Shown here: positions 1-5,926 of the stretch, piece after piece
Layout: each line of letters begins with the position of its first letter
Position numbering within the stretch: position 1 is the first letter of the stretch
NCBI GenBank assembly: GCA_026387515.1
Contig: JAPLLP010000308.1
Location: forward strand, 1-5,926
Origin: Candidatus Omnitrophota bacterium
GTDB lineage: Bacteria; Omnitrophota; Koll11; Gygaellales; Profunditerraquicolaceae
Length of the DNA stretch: 5,926 nucleotides
Direction of reading: 5' to 3'
Notes under the pieces: generated by a model
What the model saw: the letters and a program-made list of their open reading frames with translations, nothing else
What the model was told of the DNA's origin: nothing
Database searches by the model: none
Position numbers and translations under genes: made by a program

Positions 1-143
1 AAGATAAACTTTGTAAATTAGCTGATTTAACTCATACGACTTTAGCGAAGATTGAATCCGGGGTAAATATAAATCCTACAATTAAAACTCTTCAGAAGAT
101 TTCTAAAGCTTTAGAAGTTAGCCTTGACGAATTAGTTAAATAA
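1..143 (+). CDS. XRE-family (Cro/C1-type) HTH transcriptional regulator, 3' end only
   Basis: This is the last 46 codons of a small DNA-binding protein, read in the frame whose codons start at position 3 and ending at TAA 141-143. The visible part contains the core of a Cro/C1-type helix-turn-helix: LADLTHTTLAKIESG holds helix 2 and recognition helix 3, with the typical IESG turn. It is followed by the NPTIKTLQKISKALEV stretch and the closing SLDELVK that end single-domain XRE proteins. Family members of this kind are about 65-75 residues, so probably only about 20 N-terminal residues lie outside the window. The stop is 1 nt before the ATG of the restriction gene, which suggests one transcript and coupled translation. 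Inference: it acts as a C-protein-like controller of the downstream R-M genes. The operator and promoter would lie upstream, outside the window. It could instead be an unrelated XRE regulator or an antitoxin. Confidence 0.9.
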   Translation, partial: DKLCKLADLTHTTLAKIESGVNINPTIKTLQKISKALEVSLDELVK

Positions 144-1278
144 AATGACGCAGACGGTTAGTCCTCTTTTTCAGAAAATATCAGAAAACGTAAGACAATG
201 GAGAGTTAAAAGCTATAATCATCCTGATTTTTCTGCCATATCCGAGATTCTTAAATTCGCCACTTTAGATGACGGTAGTTTTAGGTATCTTCGCTCTGCT
301 CAACTTATGGCGCTTGAGACATATTGGTATATAAGGTTAGTCGAAAACACCCCCCATATATTTGAACTTTACAAAAAATATTATCCTGATAATCAAGAAT
401 TATCAGCTATTCTTGGCATACCGCAAAAGGCTAAGAAAGCGCAAAAAATTATTCTCGATAAAGGGTTGAAGGGATTATTACATGAGGTTAGAACTAATCA
501 GAAATTAGTCAGGGAATTAAAGCTCGAGGCGTTATATGAAACGCTAAGCCTTGATTATCCCAGCTATATCCTTGCTCTTGCAATGGGGGCAGGGAAGACC
601 ATTCTCATAGGATCTATTATAGCCACGGAATTCGCACTCGCTTTAGAATATCCAAATGGAAATTTTATCAGAAACGCTCTAGTATTTGCTCCTGGTAAAA
701 CTATAATTGAATCTTTAAAACAATTATCAGAAATTCCTTTCAACAAGATATTACCGCCTAGATTATATAAGCCATTTTCAGCTAATCTTAAGATCACATT
801 CACCAGGGATGGCGAAAAAGATATACCTATAGCCAAAGGAAGTCATTTTAATCTTATAGTTACCAATACTGAGAAAATAAGAATCCAAAAACCTACGTCC
901 CGAAGAAAATCTTACCTTCAGTCTAAATTAAAGGAAAAAGAAGAAGAGGCTGAAGCCGTTGCCAACCGGCGTCTTCAAACCATAGCTTCTTTGCCACATC
1001 TTGGCGTATTCTCAGATGAAGCTCATCATACCTATGGCGAAGAAATGGAGAAGGAGCTAAAAAAAGTACGGCAGACAGTTGATTATCTACATCAAGGCAC
1101 CAATCTTATCTGCGTTGTGAATACCACTGGTACCCCATATTATAAGCGCCAACCACTTAAAGATGTCGTGGTGTGGTATGGTTTGTCACAGGGCATAAAA
1201 GATAATATCTTAAAAGAAGTATCGGGGAATATATTTTCCTATGATTTTTCAGATGAAAAAACAAGAGATTTCGTGCGT

Positions 1279-1288
1279 GAACGCTTTA
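1279..1288 (+). other. Frame-disrupting lesion in res
   Basis: Family-like sequence runs in the first frame up to about TRDFVRE (codons to 1281) and resumes in the +1 frame at LPDATPAKIALYFPQ, from 1286. The junction therefore lies in about 1282-1285. The shift needs one extra base or a loss of 3n+2 bases. From memory of the family, about a dozen residues usually separate these two blocks, with an aromatic-rich segment before the LPDG-like motif. That favours a deletion of roughly 30-40 nt over a single inserted base. This size is an inference, not a measurement. The only homopolymer nearby is the six A at 1256-1261, upstream of the point where the first frame stops looking conserved. Confidence 0.65.
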
Positions 1289-2704
1289 CCGGATGCTACA
1301 CCGGCAAAAATAGCCCTTTATTTTCCTCAAGAAGAAGATTTGGTGAAGATAAGGCCTACGGTAGAAACGGCTTTGGGAAAAATGGGATTATCTCCAACAA
1401 TTGTATTAAAAAATACCTCCAAATCAATTCAGGCCGAGATAGATGCTTTTAACAGGCTGAATCATAAAGATTCCCAGCATCGCGTTATCCTTTTAGTCAA
1501 TAAGGGAACAGAAGGATGGGATTGCCCGAGTCTTTTTTCCTGCGCTTTAATCAGAAAACTAAAGACCAGCAATAATTTCGTCCTTCAAGCAGCTACCCGT
1601 TGTTTGAGGCAGATACCGGGAAATAATAAAAAAGCGCGCATATATCTTTCTGAAGATAACCGTGCAATTTTAGAGAAGCAGATTAGTGAAACCTACGGAG
1701 AAACTCTAGCACAACTTAATAATAGTTTTAAAGATTATTCTACGGCCAGGCTTTATGTAAGAAAAATAAATATTTCACCGGTGGAGATAATAAGAGAGAT
1801 ACGCAAGATAATTGCAAAACAAAAAGCAAAAGGCGAACTTGAATTCTCAATGCCTAAGAATCTGAAAAAGGAAGAACTGATTAGAAAAGTCTTAAAAATA
1901 GAAGATTTTGGCGTAAAAACCAAGCTTGTTGAGATTGAAGAAAAAGGGATAGCAGCATTAGAAGAAATTATAGATATTTACAGCGCCGCTACCGAGTTAT
2001 CCTCTAATTATAGAATTGAACCGGAATATATTCTCGAGGCCTTAAAGAAGATTTATCCCGATAAAGAACTGCCAAAATATCACCTCATTGATCTTTCGGT
2101 TCAAATTGAAAAACAGTTTATTGTTTATGAAGATAAAAAAGAATATATAAGAAAAACTTTAGCATTGATAAGGCCTGAGGGTTTTGTAAAAGAAGGCGAT
2201 AAATACGTTACTGAAATTCGTTTCTTAACCGAGAGCGCAAAAGGGGGTTTGCTAACTAATTTTGAAGACTGCAGAAGGCAGGATAAAAGTGATTTAAGTT
2301 TCCATTACACGCCTTATGATTTTGATTCTTCTCCGGAGCAGGATTTATTCAGGCAGATATTGTTATTCATAAATGAAGAGGAAAAAAATATCGAAGGCTT
2401 TTATTTTACCGGCGCAATTACCGATCCTGAAAAAACAGATTTTTACGTGGAATATAAAAAGCCAGATGGCACTTGGCATCGCTATAGTCCCGATTTTTTA
2501 ATTCGGAGAAAAGACGGAAAATGTTATATTGTGGAAATTAAATCTGAACGCGATAAAGATAGCGCTATTGATGGAGAAAAAGGCGTTAAGGCAGAGGCCG
2601 TCAAAGATTTGCTTAAATACAATCCAGATAAAATAAAATATGAGATGATTTTTGTCAGGGATAGTGTGCCGTCAAATAAATTAAACGATATTAAGGCATT
2701 TATC

Positions 2705-2710
2705 AAGGAG
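2705..2710 (+). promoter_or_regulatory. Ribosome binding site of the methyltransferase gene
   Basis: AAGGAG lies 6 nt before the ATG at 2717 and overlaps the last codons of res, whose stop TAA is at 2711-2713. It is the best Shine-Dalgarno in the window and fixes the methyltransferase start. It also means Mod can be translated on its own ribosomes even though res is broken upstream, provided the transcript reaches this point. Confidence 0.9.
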
Positions 2711-2716
2711 TAATAA

Positions 2717-4507
2717 ATGGAAAAAACAAACCAGGAATTAAAAGTAAAAACAGTCTCTGTTAGTGCTGCTAAAGGACGGCCGATGCTTTCTTGGGTGGGC
2801 AAAAGAGCGCTTACTAGGGTAACAGCTTTTCCCGCTCAGAAGGTTGAAGTATTTCAGCCAAAAGATGCCCCAAAGTCAGATTGGGATAATTTGCTATTTC
2901 ACGGAGACAATAAAGAAGTCCTTGCCTATCTTTTAGAAAATGGATACAGGAGAAGGATAAACCTGATTTATATTGATCCGCCTTTTGACTCTAAGGCTGA
3001 TTATGTTAGAAGAGTCGAGCTACGCGGCGTGAAACAAACAACTGAGATTCCAGGAGAGGAACAAACGTTTATTGAACAAATACAGTATGAAGATATGTGG
3101 GCCCAGGATAATTATCTGCAGTTTATGTATGAGCGATTGTTATTATTAAAAGAATTATTAGCAGACAACGGTAGTATTTACGTTCATTTAGACCATCGTA
3201 AAAATAGCCAAATCAGAATTATTATGGATGAAATATTTGGGCCAGAAAACTTTCAAAGGGAAATTATTTGGAGGATTGGTTGGGTTTCAGGTTATAAGTC
3301 TGTAGCAGACAATTGGATTAGAAATCATGAAACAATCCTATATTACACTAAGGATAAAGAACAGAGAGTCTTTAATAAAGATTATGTCCCTTATCCTCCA
3401 GACTATGAGCGGTGGGGAGGTCGTCCCAAAGGCCAAGGGCTTCCCATAGAAGATGTGTGGGGTGTTTTCCCTCAAGAAGGTGTTACATCATTGCAGGTAG
3501 TAAGTTTTTCGCAAGAATTAACCGATTATCCTACCCAAAAACCCGAAGGGCTACTTGAAAGAATAATTAAAGCCTCATCTAAACCGAATGATTTAGTTCT
3601 TGATTGTTTTGTCGGATCAGGTACTTCTGCGGCAGCTGCCCAAAATCTTGGCCGCCGCTGGATAGCTTGCGATATAAATAAGGGGGCTATACAAACGACG
3701 TCTAAAAGATTACGTAAGATAATCAACGAACAAACAAAAAATTATACTAAAGAACTTGTAAAAGTTAAGGATGACAAAAAAATAGAACCAGCCTCATGCT
3801 CATTTTCGATTTACCGCGTTAATGATTACGATTTATCTATCCAGAGAAACGAAGCAGTTAATTTGGCCATAGAGCATATCGGTATACAGCGTAAATATAG
3901 CGATACATTTTTTGACGGCACATTAGGAAATAAATTAGTGAAAATTATTCCCTTTGAGCATCTGTTGACACTTCTTGATTTGCAATTTATTGAAAATGAA
4001 CTAAAGACAAGGCCAAATGAAGAGAGAGATATTGTTGTAGTTTGTTTGGGAAAAGAGACACGTATTGACCCATTTGTTGCTGAAATAAATAAAAAGCGTC
4101 CCGTTAATCGCTACAAAATAATTGAGCTTAGGACCGATGAGCGTTATGGTAAATTCTTTATTCATAACCCAGCTAAGGCCAGCGTGGATATTAAAAAGAA
4201 AGACGGTAAAGTATTCATCGAAATTAAAGATTTTATTTCACCAACCATAGTAGAACGGCTTAAAGCAGATGAAAATATATTTTCTGTAAAAATCAAAGAT
4301 TTTCGCTCAATGATAGATACTGTTTTAATTGATACGAACTATGATGGTAAGACTTTCAATATTTGTTATTCAGATATTCCTGAGAAAAAGACAGATTTGG
4401 TAAGGGCGTCATATGAGTTACCGGCTCCTGACAAGAAATCTTTTACGGTTGTTGTTAAGATTATTGATATGTTAGGGGAAGAAGTCATTATCAGAAAAGA
4501 TTTATAG
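2717..4507 (+). CDS. mod: Type III-like site-specific DNA methyltransferase (N6-adenine, beta class), Mod subunit
   Basis: Predicted to transfer a methyl group from S-adenosylmethionine to adenine N6 in a specific DNA site, protecting it from Res. An N-terminal segment (LSWVGKRALTRVTAFPAQ, about residues 25-42) is typical of Mod proteins paired with DEAD/DEAH Res partners. GDN (63-65) is followed by the catalytic motif IV, DPPF (87-90), inside LIYIDPPFDSKADY. A region of about 200 residues with the likely target-recognition segment follows. Then come YPTQKPEGLLERI (from 271) and the AdoMet-binding motif I FVGSGTS (298-304), with the acidic residue of CDIN at D319. Motif IV before motif I defines the beta class. 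The 596 residues are uninterrupted. Residues from about 350 to 596 form a C-terminal part with no motif I recognise. It might contact Res, which is inference. The gene starts 3 nt after res and is followed by a hairpin, so it is probably the last gene of that operon. The exact recognition site cannot be read from the sequence. Confidence 0.95.
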   Translation: MEKTNQELKVKTVSVSAAKGRPMLSWVGKRALTRVTAFPAQKVEVFQPKDAPKSDWDNLLFHGDNKEVLAYLLENGYRRRINLIYIDPPFDSKADYVRRVELRGVKQTTEIPGEEQTFIEQIQYEDMWAQDNYLQFMYERLLLLKELLADNGSIYVHLDHRKNSQIRIIMDEIFGPENFQREIIWRIGWVSGYKSVADNWIRNHETILYYTKDKEQRVFNKDYVPYPPDYERWGGRPKGQGLPIEDVWGVFPQEGVTSLQVVSFSQELTDYPTQKPEGLLERIIKASSKPNDLVLDCFVGSGTSAAAAQNLGRRWIACDINKGAIQTTSKRLRKIINEQTKNYTKELVKVKDDKKIEPASCSFSIYRVNDYDLSIQRNEAVNLAIEHIGIQRKYSDTFFDGTLGNKLVKIIPFEHLLTLLDLQFIENELKTRPNEERDIVVVCLGKETRIDPFVAEINKKRPVNRYKIIELRTDERYGKFFIHNPAKASVDIKKKDGKVFIEIKDFISPTIVERLKADENIFSVKIKDFRSMIDTVLIDTNYDGKTFNICYSDIPEKKTDLVRASYELPAPDKKSFTVVVKIIDMLGEEVIIRKDL

Positions 4508-4512
4508 CCGAA

Positions 4513-4541
4513 GAAAATTAGATATGATATGTCTAATTTTT
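4513..4541 (+). terminator. AT-rich hairpin, possible weak intrinsic terminator after mod
   Basis: AAAATTAGA (4514-4522) and TCTAATTTT (4532-4540) are perfect 9-bp inverted repeats. The inner TAT/ATG bases can extend the stem to about 12 pairs around a GAT loop, and the 3' arm runs straight into a T5 tract (4537-4541). It starts 6 nt after the mod stop codon. The stem has only one G-C pair plus possible G-U pairs, so termination is likely weak or partial. Because the arms are A-rich on the left and T-rich on the right, it could also act on transcripts from the other strand, but no gene is seen there. Confidence 0.55.
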
Positions 4542-4577
4542 GAAACATAGAAATATTCCTAAGGTTCAGATTTAAAT

Positions 4578-5615
4578 ATGCTAGATCAATTAATTAAGCA
4601 ATTTCATGAGGAAATGATAAACATCTATGTCAGAGCTAAGAAAGAATGCAATTATACTCCAACATATTTTTTAAATATGGTTAACGAAAGCGGAGGTTTA
4701 GAAACTGCAAAATTACTTTTGCTAAAAGAAACTGTTTCCTCAGGTTTCACAAAGCTTTATGAATGCGGGCGTCTCGATCTCACGGTTGAAGCGTTGGTGC
4801 TTCGCAATCCATGGCAGCAACTCTTTACGCAAGCAGAGAAAGAAATTGCAAAAAAACGGCTGGAAAAACTCGGTTATTTCCCCGTTAAATGGCGGACCGC
4901 CGTTTTAAATGCGATACATAGAATCGCTAAACATAAAGGAAGAAAAATATTTACTCGGAAGGAACTAATTCAAGCGGAAATCGAAAATATAAAAAAAGCC
5001 ACACAAACGGATGGTGTTACGCCTGATCAAACACTTAGCAAGATCCTCCAAGACTTGCGCGATGAGGGAGTAATATATTTTTATGATGACGATGGTACAT
5101 ATATTCTATTAGATACACCGATCAATGTTGAGTCTGAAGAATTAGATGAGCCAACACTTACGCAAGCTTTGAAGAGAAATAAAATTATATTTGGGGATAT
5201 TCCAGCAGAGAATATAGACGCGCTTGGTAGATATAGAAAAGGACAGGCATTACTTCGAAAACTAACACTTGAAAACTATAGTCATAGATGCGCTTTTTGC
5301 GATATTATAGATGACAATTTTTTGGTGGCGAGTCATATTTCCCGGTGGGCTGATGATCCTGAAGGACGGGGCGATTTGTCTAACGTAATCTGTTTGTGTA
5401 AATTTCATGATGCATTATTTGAGGCAGGATATTTGTCATTGTCTGATGAGTTGAAAGTTATGAAAAAAAATAATATTGAAAGCGAAACAATTAAACTTAA
5501 TCTGGATGCAGCCGGAGCATTTAGAGAACCAAATCAGTTTAAACCAAATCAGAAATACCTTATAAAACATAGAAGTAGAACGCATACGAATAACGCATCT
5601 GGTTCTAATTATTAA
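4578..5615 (+). CDS. HNH endonuclease with N-terminal conserved domain of unknown function and winged-helix-like middle
   Basis: A 345-residue protein with three parts. Residues 1-100 (FHEEMINIY near the start, then NESGGLETAKLLL and GRLDLTVEALVL) resemble a small uncharacterised domain that I recall as a free-standing protein in other genomes. Residues about 104-178 look like a winged helix: predicted helices, LSKILQDLRDEGVI, then a short hairpin DDDGTYILL. This is similar in style to the DNA-binding tails of some restriction enzymes. Residues about 217-290 are an HNH domain of the HNH_2 type: YSHRCAFC (C238, C241), ASHISRW (H253), N269 and CLCKFHDALF (C272, C274, H277). H253/N269/H277 would be the metal-dependent nuclease centre, and the cysteines might bind zinc. 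The upstream stop at 4560-4562 leaves ATG 4578 as the first start, but its AAGG (4561-4564) is weak and 13 nt away. No signal peptide or membrane segment is seen. Nuclease function is well supported; a role as a restriction enzyme is inferred from its neighbours. Confidence 0.88.
   Translation: MLDQLIKQFHEEMINIYVRAKKECNYTPTYFLNMVNESGGLETAKLLLLKETVSSGFTKLYECGRLDLTVEALVLRNPWQQLFTQAEKEIAKKRLEKLGYFPVKWRTAVLNAIHRIAKHKGRKIFTRKELIQAEIENIKKATQTDGVTPDQTLSKILQDLRDEGVIYFYDDDGTYILLDTPINVESEELDEPTLTQALKRNKIIFGDIPAENIDALGRYRKGQALLRKLTLENYSHRCAFCDIIDDNFLVASHISRWADDPEGRGDLSNVICLCKFHDALFEAGYLSLSDELKVMKKNNIESETIKLNLDAAGAFREPNQFKPNQKYLIKHRSRTHTNNASGSNY
5527..5552 (+). repeat. Short in-frame direct repeat near the 3' end of the HNH gene
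   Basis: The 11-mer AACCAAATCAG occurs at 5527-5537 and again at 5542-5552, with a 15-nt period. In the protein this gives EPNQF followed by KPNQK (around residues 317-326), so the unit is exactly five codons. It probably arose by a small tandem duplication in the C-terminal tail, after the HNH core, and keeps the frame. Confidence 0.8.
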
Positions 5616-5649
5616 AAAATAGAACGTCTCCAAGTTTCAGTTAACCGTT

Positions 5650-5654
5650 AGGAG
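5650..5654 (+). promoter_or_regulatory. Ribosome binding site of the last, partial gene
   Basis: AGGAG lies 6 nt before the ATG at 5661, at ideal spacing. The other nearby ATG at 5656 leads to a stop after two codons, so this site decides the start. Only 45 nt separate the HNH gene stop from this ATG, and I see no convincing terminator between them (only a 6-bp GTTCTA/TAGAAC inverted repeat at 5602-5625). Co-transcription is therefore likely. Confidence 0.8.
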
Positions 5655-5660
5655 CATGAC

Positions 5661-5926
5661 ATGAAAGAACTGCCTTATACGAAAAAGAATCGGCTTGCGG
5701 ATGTTTTAGCTTTAATACAAGTATTGGCGCTATATAAACATGCGTTTCGTACCCAAGGAGGTATTAAAGAAGAATTCCAGGGTGAACCTATATCGGCAGA
5801 AAGCTGGATTAGCGTTGCAAAAGAACATCAAGAATTCTTTAGGGTACGTGAAGGAAAAGGAACAGAAATATCTTTGATTGCTCGTTACGCACAGGAAAAT
5901 CATGCTGAATTAACACCCGAATATAC
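5661..5926 (+). CDS. Conserved-looking protein of unknown function, N-terminal 88 residues
   Basis: The frame opens with MKELPYTKKNRLADVLALIQ behind a good ribosome site and runs without a stop to the window edge, so the 3' end is missing. The visible part has a helical hydrophobic stretch (ADVLALIQVLAL, about residues 13-24), a Gly/Glu-rich turn (GGIKEEFQGEP) and a Trp-containing helix (SAESWISVAKEH). It then has EFFRVREGKGTEISLIARYA, which reads like a short beta-hairpin. The hydrophobic stretch is too short and too mixed to call a membrane span, and there is no signal peptide. The layout of helix, helix and hairpin could be a small winged-helix-like fold, but this is a guess. I do not recognise a function. 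Its position just after the HNH gene suggests co-expression, perhaps as a partner, but it may simply be the next operon member or host DNA beyond the island. Confidence 0.75.
   Translation, partial: MKELPYTKKNRLADVLALIQVLALYKHAFRTQGGIKEEFQGEPISAESWISVAKEHQEFFRVREGKGTEISLIARYAQENHAELTPEY

Larger units (their letters stand above)
145..2713 (+). pseudogene. res: Type III-like restriction subunit Res (DEAD/DEAH helicase + PD-(D/E)xK nuclease), frameshifted
   Basis: Res subunits use ATP to translocate on DNA and cut unmodified sites together with a Mod methyltransferase. The first frame (145-1452) starts with MTQTVSPLFQ and has a conserved-looking N-terminal region. It then carries helicase lobe 1: Walker A AMGAGKT (residues 146-152), DEAH at 291-294 and TGTP at 328-331. 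Lobe 2 lies in the +1 frame: motif V NKGTEGWDCPS at 1499-1531 and motif VI QAATRCLRQ at 1586-1612. The same frame carries a C-terminal PD-(D/E)xK nuclease, with SPD at 2486-2494 and VEIK at 2531-2542, ending at TAA 2711-2713. The two frames together would give about 855 residues, normal for the family. The first frame continues as unrelated sequence to a stop at 1450-1452. The ATG at 1241 in the second frame has no Shine-Dalgarno and splits lobe 1 from lobe 2, so it is probably not a real start. The 145 start has no clear ribosome site and is likely coupled to the regulator gene. A sequencing or assembly error is the main alternative to a true pseudogene. Confidence 0.85.

Noticed and set aside
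1255..1262. AAAAAAC as a programmed -1 ribosomal slippery site that would join the two res frames
   Set aside because: The heptamer is out of phase with the codons of the first frame, and a -1 slip leads to the wrong frame; joining the two parts needs +1. The missing family residues also argue for a lesion.
1288..1304. ACCGG direct repeat (1288-1292 and 1300-1304) next to the res lesion as scar of an excised element
   Set aside because: Five bases recur easily by chance, and both copies lie within sequence that reads as conserved Res (PDATPAK), so they are coding, not a scar.
1241..2713. Second half of Res as a natural, separately translated subunit
   Set aside because: No Shine-Dalgarno precedes ATG 1241, and its first ~15 residues do not look like the family; the product would begin between the helicase lobes with no Walker A.
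2524..2802. Open frame on the minus strand across the res-mod junction (others at 564-836, 3526-3726, 4366-4548, 5436-5633)
   Set aside because: Each lies antisense to a well-supported coding gene, gives low-complexity or unfamiliar protein and has no ribosome site; they are shadows.
2717..4507. Phase-variable simple repeats in mod, as in some pathogens' type III systems
   Set aside because: No tandem tetra- or pentanucleotide tract is present; the longest simple run is seven A at 3776-3782.
4540..4578. Promoter for the HNH gene (TTGAAA at 4540-4545 with TAAATA at 4573-4578)
   Set aside because: The spacing between the boxes is 27 nt, far from 17, and the -10-like box overlaps the start codon.
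1..5926. CRISPR array, tRNA/rRNA, insertion sequence ends or attachment site
   Set aside because: No spaced repeats, no tRNA-like fold, no transposase and no long terminal inverted repeats were seen; nearly all bases are coding.

Overview
The window is AT-rich bacterial DNA read with the standard code. It is packed with genes on the + strand only and looks like one defence island or R-M cassette. The proteins are rich in Lys, Glu and Ile. Nothing here (no rRNA, no marker gene) fixes the taxon, so I do not name one. The sequence would fit a low-GC environmental bacterium or a metagenomic contig.

Layout, left to right: (1) 1-143, the 3' end of a small Cro/C1-type helix-turn-helix (XRE) regulator. 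(2) 145-2713, the Res (helicase plus PD-(D/E)xK nuclease) subunit of a type III-like restriction system. It is broken into two reading frames near 1279-1288, between the two RecA-like helicase lobes. (3) 2717-4507, an apparently intact Mod-type N6-adenine DNA methyltransferase of the beta class (DPPF motif before the FxGxG motif), 3 nt after res with a strong Shine-Dalgarno. (4) 4513-4541, an AT-rich hairpin with a short T tail. (5) 4578-5615, a three-part protein with a conserved N-terminal domain of unknown function, a winged-helix-like middle and an HNH nuclease domain near the C-terminus. (6) 5661 to the window end, the first 88 residues of a protein I cannot assign to a function. No gap longer than 70 nt lacks a gene.

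Working model (inference): the XRE protein controls a translationally coupled regulator-res-mod operon, much as C-proteins control R-M systems. Mod would methylate adenines in a short asymmetric site, and Res would translocate on and cut unmodified DNA. As written, Res cannot be made as one chain, so the locus may now be a solitary methyltransferase. The HNH protein next door may be a separate nuclease module or an accessory of the same system. The res-before-mod order, the Res lesion and the fused HNH protein are the points most worth checking.
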